59,660 nucleotides of DNA from Ignavibacteria bacterium. GTDB lineage: Bacteria > Bacteroidota > Ignavibacteria > Kapaibacteriales > UBA2268. The notes beneath the pieces were generated by a model. That model was given only the letters and a program-made list of their open reading frames with translations, was not told where the DNA came from and searched no databases. The translations under genes and the position numbers were made by a program. Shown here in pieces: positions 9,541-17,603 of the stretch. The DNA lies in contig JAISJI010000018.1 of the NCBI GenBank assembly GCA_031261605.1, forward strand, positions 1-59,660, written 5' to 3'. The stretch's first letter is position 1, and each line of letters starts with the position of its first letter.

Positions 9541-9630
9541 AGTTATAATGAGTATAGTGGTTTATGAAATGGATATAGGAGCACAATATAATACTTTTTT
9601 TTCACAAAATAATAATTGAATGAAAAAAAT

Positions 9631-9666
9631 TCCCCTTCCTTTGTGGTGGGAGGGAGGGGATTTTTT
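9631..9666. repeat. GC-rich palindrome with U-tract between divergent genes
   Basis: Arms TCCCCTTCCT and AGGGAGGGGA (one G-T wobble) surround a 10-nt loop and are followed by six T on the plus strand; a run of A precedes it. It has the form of a bidirectional terminator but sits between two divergently transcribed genes (9540 minus, 9752 plus), where no transcript should end. Its sequence relates it to the GC-rich repeat family of the window. Confidence 0.6.
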
Positions 9667-9751
9667 GTGTAAATAGTGTTTGTTATATGTAATTTCATTA
9701 TATTACGCATACAATACATTTATCATAAACCAAAGGTTCTAAAAAAAACAA

Positions 9752-11575
9752 ATGAAACAATTAAGATTAATCCTCTGCGTCATCTGCTTAACCGCACTGC
9801 TTGGATGCGGAGGAGATGCTGTTGCCCCACCTCTCATTATTGGTGGCGACCGCATAAAAATCACTTTTAACGATGGCGAAATAGCTATCGACAATCCATA
9901 CGATAGTGTTGGTGTGCAAATCCAAAACGACAGCGGTCACATTATTATCACATCCACTTTGCCATCACCACTAATTATTGAAGTATCCGGTAAGACAAGC
10001 GATGGTCAGATTAAGTATTATTCAGGTGCTACACCGGCAATGTCTATCTATCTTAATAATATAGACATAACGAATTCACGAGGTGGTTCAGCTATCAACA
10101 TTCAATCTAAATTGCCGACTCAAATAATAAACATTAACGGCACAACAAATTACCTGAACGACAGCAAGACATATCCCAAAACCGATGAGGATGAGAAGGC
10201 AACTGTTTTTAGCGAAGGTGATTTAACTTTCTCTTCCGATGGCACAAATGGACTTTTAACAATTAGCAGTAACTCCAATAAACACGCTATTTGTAGCGAT
10301 AAGAAGTTGGAAATGAGAAGTGGAAATATTTTTATCAAAAAGAGCGGAAACGATGGCATTCATACTAATGATTTAATTATGCTTAGCGGTGGGAAGATTA
10401 CAATGTCTGACATTGCCGGCGATGGCATCCAAACCGATGGCGATATTATGCTGCATAGCGGAACTTACGATATTATGTGTGTTAAGCACGGATTTAACAT
10501 AGAAAAGAATACGTATATCTCTGGCGGAACGCTCACCATTAAGGTCTCCGGCGATGGCTCTAAGTGCATTAATTCTACGGGCGATATTTTGATTTCTGAT
10601 GGTAAATTAGACCTTACCGCAACCGGCAACGCTTACTACGATACGGATGAAGAGGATATGAAGTCGGTCGCTGGTATCAAATGCGATAAAGATGTTTTGA
10701 TTACAAATTGCGATATGAAGATTTCGGTTACGGGATTGGGAGCAAAGGCGCTCAATTGTCAACATAACCTAATGATAAATAACGGTAATTTTGATATTTC
10801 GGCGACAGGCGAAAGTTATTGTCATTCGAAGGATACCTCCAAAGTTAGAGGTATCAAATGCGATTCTAATATCGTAATAAATGGCGGCAATTTTAGGATT
10901 TATACACCTTACGAAGAGCCGTTTCTTGCATTAGGAGCGGAAGGGATTAGTTGCACCACTATTACAATTACAGGCGGAACTTTTGATATTACCTCTGGCG
11001 ACGACTGCATTAGTGCGGGTAGCGAGTTGTGGGCAAACGGGATTATTGACATTCGCGGAGGTGTTCTCCTATGCAATGCAACATACAACGATGCTATTGA
11101 TTGCAATGGTAAGATATATATTTCTGGTGGTTTAATAGTTGCTAATGGTGCTGGCGGAATAGAGGATGGATTTGATTGCGATGCTTATGGTTTCTATGTC
11201 ATGGGCGGAACAATTATTGGAACAGGTGGCTCAAGAACTATCGTTACTGACTTGCTATGTTCATCTAATTTAGTCAATTACAGTGGAAAGGATGGCGATG
11301 AGATTTGTATAAAAGACCATAATGATAATGTTGTGATGATGTATAAGCATACAAAATTTACGAACTCTCCGAATGATAATTTAGAAATTCTATTTAGCAC
11401 TCAATATCTCTTAAATGGCGATTATACATTGCTTTACGGCGGACATATAAGCGGTGGAACAAACCAGAAGGGCTATATCACCGGCGGAACATATTCCGGT
11501 GGAACCGAGTACAAATTCACAATATCTAAACGCTATACATTAATTCCAGCAAGTGACGATGCTATTGATATTTGA
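9752..11575 (+). CDS. Cthe_2159-like beta-helix carbohydrate-binding lipoprotein
   Basis: A 607-aa protein with a lipoprotein signal: hydrophobic segment then LLGC with the lipidated cysteine at 19. The body is a series of short repeats such as 'DGIHTNDLIMLSGGKITM', 'DGIQTDGDIMLHSGTY' and 'GIKCDKDVLITNCDMKI', each carrying an acidic 'GD-D-x-I' turn and an S/N-G-G turn. This is the parallel beta-helix of the carbohydrate-binding family PF14262, whose founding member from Clostridium thermocellum binds polygalacturonic acid and calcium. A surface-anchored glycan- or calcium-binding role follows from the family. The start at 9752 is the first ATG before the lipobox. The gene is divergent from the CAP-domain gene and monocistronic; 182 bases separate it from rpsE. 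Confidence 0.85.
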   Translation: MKQLRLILCVICLTALLGCGGDAVAPPLIIGGDRIKITFNDGEIAIDNPYDSVGVQIQNDSGHIIITSTLPSPLIIEVSGKTSDGQIKYYSGATPAMSIYLNNIDITNSRGGSAINIQSKLPTQIININGTTNYLNDSKTYPKTDEDEKATVFSEGDLTFSSDGTNGLLTISSNSNKHAICSDKKLEMRSGNIFIKKSGNDGIHTNDLIMLSGGKITMSDIAGDGIQTDGDIMLHSGTYDIMCVKHGFNIEKNTYISGGTLTIKVSGDGSKCINSTGDILISDGKLDLTATGNAYYDTDEEDMKSVAGIKCDKDVLITNCDMKISVTGLGAKALNCQHNLMINNGNFDISATGESYCHSKDTSKVRGIKCDSNIVINGGNFRIYTPYEEPFLALGAEGISCTTITITGGTFDITSGDDCISAGSELWANGIIDIRGGVLLCNATYNDAIDCNGKIYISGGLIVANGAGGIEDGFDCDAYGFYVMGGTIIGTGGSRTIVTDLLCSSNLVNYSGKDGDEICIKDHNDNVVMMYKHTKFTNSPNDNLEILFSTQYLLNGDYTLLYGGHISGGTNQKGYITGGTYSGGTEYKFTISKRYTLIPASDDAIDI

Positions 11576-11641
11576 TAAATTGGATAAATTTTGCGCAGAA
11601 TGATGATAAATTCATTTTTTCTTCGTAAATTGCGTTCTTTA

Positions 11642-11674
11642 AAATTAGATTTGTCGGAATGATATATCTAATTT
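11642..11674 (+). other. Stem-loop in the rpsE leader
   Basis: Perfect 9-bp arms AAATTAGAT (11642-11650) and ATCTAATTT (11666-11674) enclose a 15-nt loop, 84 bases before the rpsE start. No U-tract follows. It may end the preceding lipoprotein transcript or be part of an rpsE leader; the sequence does not decide. Confidence 0.45.
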
Positions 11675-11757
11675 GAATAATCGGCAGGATTGAGCATTAT
11701 TCTGTTTTGACATTCACAATTAATATATAACAATACCAATGCTCATTTTGGAATAAT

Positions 11758-12261
11758 ATGTCTAAAATAAAAGCAAGCGATTTAGTATTACAAGACAAAC
11801 TTGTATACGTCGGCAGAACCGCTAAAGTAGTAAAGGGCGGTCGCCGTTTTAATTTCTCCGCTATCGTTGTCGTAGGCGATGGTAACGGACACGTTGGACA
11901 CGGATTAGGCAAAGCATCAGAAGTAATGGATGCAGTAAATAAAGCCACCGAAGCCGCAAAACGTAATATTTATCATGTGACTTTGCAGAACGGCACTCTT
12001 CCCCACGAAGTATTGGGGCGTTATGGTGCTGCTAAAGTCCTATTAAGACCTGCTACAGCCGGTACTGGAGTGATTGCTGCAGGTGCTGTGCGTGCTGTGC
12101 TTGAGCTTTGTGGAGTGCAAAATGTGCTCACAAAAAGTTTGGGCTCATCCAATCCGCACAACACAGTAAAGGCAGCCATCAAAGGATTAGCAAGTTTGGA
12201 AAACGCTTCCTCTGTTGCAGAGCGCCGCGGTATCTCTATCGAAAAAGTAATTAACGGATAA
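11758..12261 (+). CDS. rpsE: 30S ribosomal protein S5
   Basis: A 167-aa ribosomal protein that contributes to decoding accuracy at the mRNA entry side of the 30S subunit. The double-stranded-RNA-binding-like N-terminal domain (about 10-75) has the family signature around '[19 protein letters not shown]', and the C-terminal domain includes '[16 protein letters not shown]...' and '[13 protein letters not shown]'. The length is normal. The usual neighbours rplR (before) and rplO-secY (after) are missing; only rpmD follows, 42 bases downstream. The upstream gene is an unrelated lipoprotein, so the pair must carry its own promoter. Weak or absent Shine-Dalgarno sequence, as in other FCB-group ribosomal genes. 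Confidence 0.98.
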   Translation: MSKIKASDLVLQDKLVYVGRTAKVVKGGRRFNFSAIVVVGDGNGHVGHGLGKASEVMDAVNKATEAAKRNIYHVTLQNGTLPHEVLGRYGAAKVLLRPATAGTGVIAAGAVRAVLELCGVQNVLTKSLGSSNPHNTVKAAIKGLASLENASSVAERRGISIEKVING

Positions 12262-12303
12262 CATCCATATTTTATTCACTCATCTAAACTATAGGATAAC
12301 ACT

Positions 12304-12483
12304 ATGAAAAATATAAAAGTAACCCAAACTAAAAGCGTTATTAAACGTATGGATAAACAAAAAAAGACCATAGAAGCACTTGGTCTCGGCAGACCTAATT
12401 ACTTCAACGTCCTGCCTGATAATCCACAAACGCGCGGTATGATTAATGTGGTTAGCCATCTTGTAAAAGTAGAAGAAGCATAA
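12304..12483 (+). CDS. rpmD: 50S ribosomal protein L30
   Basis: A 59-aa protein beginning MKNIKVTQTKS and ending SHLVKVEEA. The pattern 'KSVIKRMDKQKKTIEALGLG' followed by 'NPQTRGMINVVSHLV' is the bacterial short form of L30. The start is ATG at 12304 and the stop TAA at 12481-12483. It keeps the conserved order rpsE-rpmD, but rplO does not follow; instead a repeat-bearing spacer of about 475 bp begins. It is almost certainly cotranscribed with rpsE. Confidence 0.96.
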   Translation: MKNIKVTQTKSVIKRMDKQKKTIEALGLGRPNYFNVLPDNPQTRGMINVVSHLVKVEEA

Positions 12484-12495
12484 GACCACTTAACC

Positions 12496-12562
12496 CTAGA
12501 CCTACTCCCCTCTCCTTTCGGAGGAGAGGGTGAATAGCCCCCTCAGCCCTTCCAGAAGGTGA
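12496..12562. repeat. GC-rich palindromic repeat, terminator-like, after rpmD
   Basis: The first half is a hairpin, CCCTCTCC (12508-12515), loop TTTCGGA, GGAGAGGG (12523-12530). The second half, about 12537-12562, reads AGCCCCCTCAGCCCTTCC then AGAAGGTGAGC. This second half matches, with a small gap, the element embedded in recQ at 51960 (same CAGCCC..TCCCAGAAGG..GTGAGCA order on its coding strand), and resembles the element at 59519. It may also stop rpsE-rpmD transcription, though no U-tract follows. Confidence 0.72.
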
Positions 12563-12660
12563 GCAATTTCAACCGCCGGTTTCAGACCATTCAATTTAAA
12601 TGCAATAGTACTCTTCTCTCGCATAGAACAAGCAGTCCATACATCAACTCGGTTTCGTTT

Positions 12661-12691
12661 TTTTTGACAAAAGTGTAAATTTTGTCAAAAA
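12661..12691. promoter_or_regulatory. 12-bp perfect inverted repeat upstream of the dehydrogenase
   Basis: Arms TTTTTGACAAAA (12661-12672) and TTTTGTCAAAAA (12680-12691) are perfectly complementary around a 7-nt spacer GTGTAAA. It lies about 270 bp before the dehydrogenase start. It could be an operator or an RNA hairpin; the T run is at the 5' side and a short A run at the 3' side, so termination would favour the minus strand. Confidence 0.4.
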
Positions 12692-12958
12692 CCTTTTGTA
12701 TTTGCCGATTTTCACGACTTCCATTGCCCACTATTGCACATATCGGTTATTACAACAAACGCACTCTTACTCGGCTGGCTTCACATTAGTTTGCTACACT
12801 ACATCTCGTTGGTATATTTAACTTAATCAGGTAAGGTAGAGGATTTGGCTGGGGCTTATATCCATAAGCGTGAGAATATTTTTTTTGTATAGCATATTTA
12901 TGTGAAAAAAAATTCGTATATTGGTAGTTTATACATTAATCATTATTTGGAAAAAATT

Positions 12959-14503
12959 ATGTTACAATTCACAAACGCAACTTATTTGGATTTTAATTGT
13001 CCAGAAATCGCAAAGAACCAACGAGACGCAATCGATGCAGTCCGTTCAAAATTCGGTAAAGAATACCCCAATTACATAGATGGAAAAGAATCCATTACCG
13101 ATAAAAAGACCATTTCCACGAATCCTGCCAATCCCTCAGAGATAATTGGTGTGTTCCAAAAAGCAGGACAAAAAGAAGCCGATGCCGCAATTAAAGCAGC
13201 AGCGAAAGCATTTGAGACGTGGCGATATGTTCCGGCAGAAGTTAGAGCAAACTATTTGTTCCATGCTGCTGATGAGATACGCAGTCGCAGATTAGAGATA
13301 AATGCTTGGATGATAAGCGAGATTGGCAAGACGTATTTAGAGGCAGATGCTGATACTTGCGAGGCGATAGATTTCCTTGAGTTCTATGGACGAGAGGCGA
13401 TACGATACGCTCAACCGCAGGAGTTAGTAGAGTTTCCTGGGGAATTAGACGAGTATCTATATGTTCCACTTGGAGTTGGTGTAGTTATTCCTCCGTGGAA
13501 TTTTCCATTTGCAATAATGACCGGCATCACAGTATCGGCTATCGTTACTGGTAATACGGTAGTATTGAAGCCGTCGAGCGATACACCAATGATGGCTTGG
13601 TTGCTTGCCGATATAATGAAGCGAATTGGCTTGCCGGATGGTGTTCTTAACTACTTGGTAGCAAGTGGTGGCGAGGCAGGTGACTTCTTAGTAGAGCATC
13701 CACTGACGCGCTTTATTTCATTTACTGGCTCTAAGGATGTTGGTTTGGGTATATTTGAGAAGGCGAATAAAGTATCACCGGGACAGAAGTGGATTAAGCG
13801 AGTGGTAGCTGAGATGGGCGGTAAAGATGGAATTATAGTGGATAGTGAAGCGGATGTAGATGCAGCAGCAGCGGCAGTATGTGGAGCAGCATTTAGTTTC
13901 CAAGGACAAAAATGTTCTGCTTGTTCGCGTGCGATGGTAGATGCCAAAGTATATGATGAATTTGTAGAGAAATTGAAGGAGAATGTAGCGAAACTTACTA
14001 TTGGCGACCCTTCGGATAATCCATCAATGGGACCATCAGCAAATAAGAGTCAATATGAGACAGTTCTCAAATACATAGAAATAGGAAAGACGGAAGGTAA
14101 ATTGGTATGTGGTGGTAATAAGATAGAGAATGAGAAGCACGGCTTTTTTGTAGAGCCGACAGTATTCATTGACTTGAAGGAAGATTCCCGTTTAATGCAA
14201 GAGGAAATCTTTGGTCCGGTGCTTGCAGTTTGCAAAGTAAAGGATTACGACCATGCTTTGAAAGTAGCAAACAATACGGAATACGGCTTAACAGGTGCGG
14301 TATTTACTAAGAATCCGCACAAGATAGAGCGCGCAAAGCGTGAATTTCATTGTGGTAATCTTTACATCAACCGCAAATGCACCGGCGCAATGGTAGGTGT
14401 TCATCCATTTGGTGGCTTCAATATGAGTGGAACGGATTCTAAAGCCGGCAGCAGAGATTACTTAGCATTGTTCTTGCAAGGTAAATCTATTGCTTCCAAA
14501 TAG
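12959..14503 (+). CDS. rocA: Delta-1-pyrroline-5-carboxylate dehydrogenase (aldehyde dehydrogenase)
   Basis: Oxidises glutamate-semialdehyde/P5C to glutamate with NAD+, the second step of proline breakdown. With ATG at 12959 the protein has 514 aa, the usual length of monofunctional RocA/PruA-type enzymes; a GTG 57 bases upstream would add 19 unmatched residues and was not chosen. ALDH hallmarks are present: PWNFP (179-183), VLKPSSDTP (cofactor pocket), the general-base Glu285 in VAEMGGK, and the nucleophile Cys319 in FQGQKCSACSR. The C-terminal 'GVHPFGGFNMSGTDSKAG' matches the P5CDH subgroup. No proline dehydrogenase gene lies nearby, so the exact substrate is inferred from similarity. It is flanked by spacers with repeats and appears monocistronic. 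Confidence 0.88.
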   Translation: MLQFTNATYLDFNCPEIAKNQRDAIDAVRSKFGKEYPNYIDGKESITDKKTISTNPANPSEIIGVFQKAGQKEADAAIKAAAKAFETWRYVPAEVRANYLFHAADEIRSRRLEINAWMISEIGKTYLEADADTCEAIDFLEFYGREAIRYAQPQELVEFPGELDEYLYVPLGVGVVIPPWNFPFAIMTGITVSAIVTGNTVVLKPSSDTPMMAWLLADIMKRIGLPDGVLNYLVASGGEAGDFLVEHPLTRFISFTGSKDVGLGIFEKANKVSPGQKWIKRVVAEMGGKDGIIVDSEADVDAAAAAVCGAAFSFQGQKCSACSRAMVDAKVYDEFVEKLKENVAKLTIGDPSDNPSMGPSANKSQYETVLKYIEIGKTEGKLVCGGNKIENEKHGFFVEPTVFIDLKEDSRLMQEEIFGPVLAVCKVKDYDHALKVANNTEYGLTGAVFTKNPHKIERAKREFHCGNLYINRKCTGAMVGVHPFGGFNMSGTDSKAGSRDYLALFLQGKSIASK

Positions 14504-14526
14504 TTAGAGCGATAATGATATAGATG

Positions 14527-14554
14527 CGTAGGGGCAATAGTTATTGTCCCTACG
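14527..14554. repeat. Dispersed-type palindrome after the dehydrogenase
   Basis: Arms CGTAGGGGCAATA (14527-14539) and TATTGTCCCTACG (14542-14554) pair over 13 positions with one G-U, around a 2-nt loop. There is no U-tract. This 'GTAGGG...CCCTAC' form is common for small dispersed palindromes in many genomes. A second weak dyad, AGGAG...CTCCT, lies about 30 bases further on. Confidence 0.65.
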
Positions 14555-14689
14555 GGTATTGTATTCAATATAGAGGAGTAGATTTTTCCTCCTTGCTCAA
14601 AGTGATGCGGATACTTTGCCTGCTACGGAAGTAAATACTACCTCTACAAAGGTAAATTCCGAAGTTATTTAACACAACTAACCCTATAT

Positions 14690-16003
14690 ATGTATAAACT
14701 TACGCTAATATTTATCATTTGTTTTTATTCAATCGCCTGCCTTGCTGCTCCTGATGAGCAAATGGCTCAGGCATTGAAATTAATGGATGAGCAGAGGTAT
14801 ACTAAGGCATTAGATATACTTGACGAGATGCTCACTACTGACCCAAATAACACGCAACTGCTTTATAATACAGCGTATTGCGAATTATTTACCGGTAGAG
14901 CAGACCTATGTATGCAGCATCTTAACCGCTTCCTTAAAATCAAAAAGGATGATGCCGATGTCTATAATTTACAAGGACTTGCGTATGAATATTTGGGACA
15001 TCCGGATAGCGCTTTGCTTGCCTTTAATCAATGTATAAAGTTGCAAAAGAACTATTACGAAGCGTATTTTAATCGAGGGAAATGTTTCATAAGTAGTAAT
15101 AAATTCAATGAAGCAAAACAGGATTTCGCTTTTGCGAAGAAGGATAAAAAATTGAATTCGGATTTGTATCTGCGTAGTGCTGAGCTAAATATGCAGATGA
15201 ATTTTTGGGATAGCGCTTTAATTGATTTGCGTCGTATATATCGCACTAACTCTAATAATATATATTACTTATCGCTTTATGCTGATGCTTTTTTTCGTAG
15301 CAACAAATTTGATAGCGCAGCAATCTACTATAGTAAGATAATTCAATTAGATAGCGAGAATGTGAATATATATTCTAATCGGGCACTTTGCTATGATAAT
15401 TTGGAGCAAACCGGTGCTGCAGCAAAAGATAGAGCGAAAATTGACGACATAAAACGCAAGGTTGGTCTGGACCCAACTAAATTAACTTACAAACGGCTGG
15501 CTTCCGAAGACAATCACTATTCCATTGAATTACCAGATGGTTGGCGTATTTTTGTGCGAAAAGGAAATGATACTGACTTAGTCGTATTTTTCAATCCGGA
15601 ATTTCCGAACAAGGAAGTTAATGGTTCTTATATCTATAAATTTGGTGGTTTTATATTCTATAACCACAAGCATTTTCAGTCGGATAACACAGATATAGCA
15701 TTGCGAGATGCAAAGTTCGCAGATTTCCAGCAAGAGCGTCTAAAATATCGCCAGCAGGAGATGCCAAATAATTCAATGAAATTGCGTAAGACCTTTAATC
15801 CCAATGAGAAAACGGCACGTGAAATGCTTAAATTTTCGTATATTGAGATGCCAACAGGTGACGAATATTATTGTGTGGAATGCTATGTGCTTTCTACGAC
15901 TGGCGAGTTGGTGGATTTGATGCTGTGGATACCGAATGAAAATGCTGTTAAATACGAAATGCTTTTAGACCGAATATTAGAGTCGCTAACAATAAATAAC
16001 TAA
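14690..16003 (+). CDS. Exported tetratricopeptide-repeat protein
   Basis: A 437-aa protein with a signal peptide ending near ACLAA (residue 20). Residues about 23-265 contain six to seven TPR units with the expected small and bulky positions (for example 'AQALKLMDEQRYTKALDILDEML', 'VYNLQGLAYEYLGHPDSALL'). A separate C-terminal domain follows from about 275 and begins 'YSIELPDGWRIF', a pattern reminiscent of PsbP/DUF1795-like domains with an aromatic 'lP.gW' start. It has no membrane anchor or sorting domain and is likely periplasmic. TPRs mediate protein-protein contacts; the partner is unknown. The CoA-transferase gene begins 28 bases after its stop, so the two may be cotranscribed. Confidence 0.8.
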   Translation: MYKLTLIFIICFYSIACLAAPDEQMAQALKLMDEQRYTKALDILDEMLTTDPNNTQLLYNTAYCELFTGRADLCMQHLNRFLKIKKDDADVYNLQGLAYEYLGHPDSALLAFNQCIKLQKNYYEAYFNRGKCFISSNKFNEAKQDFAFAKKDKKLNSDLYLRSAELNMQMNFWDSALIDLRRIYRTNSNNIYYLSLYADAFFRSNKFDSAAIYYSKIIQLDSENVNIYSNRALCYDNLEQTGAAAKDRAKIDDIKRKVGLDPTKLTYKRLASEDNHYSIELPDGWRIFVRKGNDTDLVVFFNPEFPNKEVNGSYIYKFGGFIFYNHKHFQSDNTDIALRDAKFADFQQERLKYRQQEMPNNSMKLRKTFNPNEKTAREMLKFSYIEMPTGDEYYCVECYVLSTTGELVDLMLWIPNENAVKYEMLLDRILESLTINN

Positions 16004-16031
16004 ATAAAAATCAACAACTTAAAATAATATT

Positions 16032-16682
16032 ATGAACAAAATAACAACATTAGAAGAAGCCGTTTCGCATATCAAAAGCGGAATGACAATTATGATTGGC
16101 GGTTTCCTTGGTAATGGTAACCCCAAAAATATCATTGACTTAATAGTTCAAATGCCGATAAATAACTTAACCATTATCTGCAACGATACAGCAATGCCCG
16201 ACATTGGCATCGGTAAACTCATTGTAAATAAACAGGTTACGAAAGTTATAACTTCGCATATTGGGACAAATCCGATAACCGGCGATATGATGAATGCCAA
16301 CGAGTTAGAAATCGAGTTTAGTCCGCAAGGCACGCTTGCAGAGCGTATTCGCTGTGGTGGCGGTGGTTTGGGCGGTGTGCTTACTAAGACGGGGCTTGGC
16401 ACGATTGTTGCAGATGGCAAACCACTTATTCACATTGACGGAACCGACTATCTCCTTGAAAAACCGCTGACTGCGGATGTTGCACTAATTGGTGCGAGCG
16501 TTGGTGATAAGAGTGGTAATTTGATTTACAAAGGCACTTCGCAGAATTTTAGCCCATTGATGGCTACTGCTGCCGATTTGGTAATCGCAGAAGTGGATGA
16601 ATTAGTTGAAGTTGGCGATATTGCTCCTGAGCACGTTCATACGCCGGCTATTTTTGTGGATTACATTGTAATTAATGCTTAG
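16032..16682 (+). CDS. CoA-transferase alpha subunit (AtoD/ScoA-like), orphan
   Basis: A 216-aa family I CoA-transferase alpha subunit. Such enzymes move CoA between succinyl- or acetyl-CoA and 3-oxoacids or other acyl groups and are made of alpha and beta chains. The N-terminal 'SGMTIMIGGFLGNGNPKNII' CoA-binding loop, the 'ISPQGTLAERIRCGGGG'-like segment (here EFSPQGTLAERIR), and 'GVLTKTGLGT' are all present, and the length is normal. The catalytic glutamate of the family lies in the beta subunit. No beta-subunit gene follows: tRNA-Pro begins 21 bases after the stop. Either the beta chain is encoded elsewhere or the pair has been split. Specificity (acetate, acetoacetate, butyrate) cannot be read from the alpha chain alone. 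Confidence 0.9.
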   Translation: MNKITTLEEAVSHIKSGMTIMIGGFLGNGNPKNIIDLIVQMPINNLTIICNDTAMPDIGIGKLIVNKQVTKVITSHIGTNPITGDMMNANELEIEFSPQGTLAERIRCGGGGLGGVLTKTGLGTIVADGKPLIHIDGTDYLLEKPLTADVALIGASVGDKSGNLIYKGTSQNFSPLMATAADLVIAEVDELVEVGDIAPEHVHTPAIFVDYIVINA

Positions 16683-16703
16683 CCCTTAATTTACAATTGC
16701 TTA

Positions 16704-16779
16704 CGGCGTGTAGCGCAGCCCGGTTTAGCGCACTACTTTGGGGTAGTAGAGGTCGCTGGTTCGAATCCAGTCACGCCGA
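16704..16779 (+). tRNA. tRNA-Pro (anticodon GGG)
   Basis: A 76-nt cloverleaf: acceptor CGGCGTG paired with CACGCCG, discriminator A, D-stem GCGC/GCGC, anticodon stem CTACT/AGTAG with loop TTGGGGT, giving anticodon GGG, and T-arm GCTGG-TTCGAAT-CCAGT. The CCA end is not encoded (the sequence continues C then eight T). It reads CCC and CCU codons. It lies 21 bases after the CoA-transferase gene and is followed by a good terminator at 16819. Confidence 0.96.
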
Positions 16780-16818
16780 CTTTTTTTTCACTTATAGGTT
16801 TCATAATATATTTCCTCT

Positions 16819-16849
16819 TCCCATATCATTCCGGTATGGGATTTTTTTT
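16819..16849 (+). terminator. Intrinsic terminator after tRNA-Pro
   Basis: Arms TCCCATA (16819-16825) and TATGGGA (16835-16841) with a 9-nt loop, followed by eight T. It ends the CoA-transferase/tRNA transcript just before the stop of the convergent gene at 16851. Confidence 0.88.
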
Positions 16850-16850
16850 G

Positions 16851-17504
16851 CTATCTATTTGATATTCCTCCTATTCTTTTTATATTTACTACTTTATTGG
16901 CACTATTTTTAAAAACTGCGAAGTAAGTTGTATTATTTTCTAAATTAATTTGAAATGCTTGATTACTTCCTGTTCCTTCTACAAAAAAACTCACTATTGG
17001 TGGCTCCATTGCGTATGGAGCACGTGCCGATTTATTTATTTCTACATTTACATCAATTCCTGTATTGATAATAATTTCATCATTGTTATTGGTTTGAATA
17101 GCAATTTCTTCTGTCCAAAAAGTATCGCAGTGCAAATAATTATTAAATTCTCTAATACAATAGTCCTCTTCTGCTTTAGAAATATCAAATTGGGTCTCTA
17201 ATTTTATATAACCTTTTTCGAAATACATAAAATTGGCACAATGATGTTTATTACTATCGCTAAACAATGTGTCCATCATAAAATCACTCATCCACATAAA
17301 TTCGCCAGTTATACTGGAATCATAATCTTGACCATTGCACGCTGATGAAGTGAAATGGTTATACCCTATCCTTTGCAATGTGTCCAAAAGTTGAATATGA
17401 GGGAATTGCCCTAACGCCGAAAACGAATAGAACATCAACAATACGCCCGCAAGAGCAAGTGTTCGTCCTCTTGCACTATTTTTGTTTATTGCGACAATTC
17501 TCAT
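16851..17504 (-). CDS. Small exported protein of unknown function
   Basis: A 217-aa protein that I do not recognise. The start at 17504 is fixed by a strong ribosome site, AAGGAGGTG, seven bases upstream; a longer frame to 17564 exists but lacks this. The N-terminus has a basic stretch (KNSARGR) and a hydrophobic segment LALAGVLLMFYSFSALG, so it is exported with cleavage near residue 33. The mature part has several cysteines and acidic and aromatic residues (DYDSSITGEFMWMSDFM) and a C-terminal beta-rich part. No sorting domain is present. Its unusually good Shine-Dalgarno sequence contrasts with most genes here and suggests high expression. It follows rplQ on the same strand with a hairpin between. 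Confidence 0.7.
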   Translation of the reverse strand: MRIVAINKNSARGRTLALAGVLLMFYSFSALGQFPHIQLLDTLQRIGYNHFTSSACNGQDYDSSITGEFMWMSDFMMDTLFSDSNKHHCANFMYFEKGYIKLETQFDISKAEEDYCIREFNNYLHCDTFWTEEIAIQTNNNDEIIINTGIDVNVEINKSARAPYAMEPPIVSFFVEGTGSNQAFQINLENNTTYFAVFKNSANKVVNIKRIGGISNR

Positions 17505-17552
17505 AAATACACCTCCTTGTATGTGTATATTATTTTGTTTCTTAAACATACT

Positions 17553-17586
17553 AAAATACCCCATAGAGTATTCTATAGGGTATTTT
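17553..17586 (-). terminator. Hairpin between rplQ and the small exported protein
   Basis: Arms AAAATACCCCATAG (17553-17566) and CTATAGGGTATTTT (17573-17586) pair over 14 positions with one mismatch. The U-rich 3' arm can end transcription of rplQ on the minus strand, although the U run is inside the stem. It lies 18 bases after the rplQ stop. Confidence 0.6.
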
Positions 17587-17603
17587 AAATATCAGTTATG
17601 TTG

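Larger units (their letters stand above)
12484..12958. other. 475-bp non-coding spacer after rpmD
   Basis: No credible gene is seen on either strand. The spacer holds the GC-rich repeat at 12496-12562, a perfect inverted repeat at 12661-12691, and about 250 bases (12692-12940) of mixed composition without long frames or RNA-gene features that I can recognise. The last 60 bases before the dehydrogenase are AT-rich and probably include its promoter. Confidence 0.5.

Noticed and set aside
9631..9666. Insertion sequence end
   Set aside because: No transposase reading frame or target-site duplication is visible near any of the GC-rich palindromes.
12902..12958. GTG start for the P5C dehydrogenase
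   Set aside because: The 19 extra residues are unlike the family N-terminus; ATG at 12959 gives the normal length.
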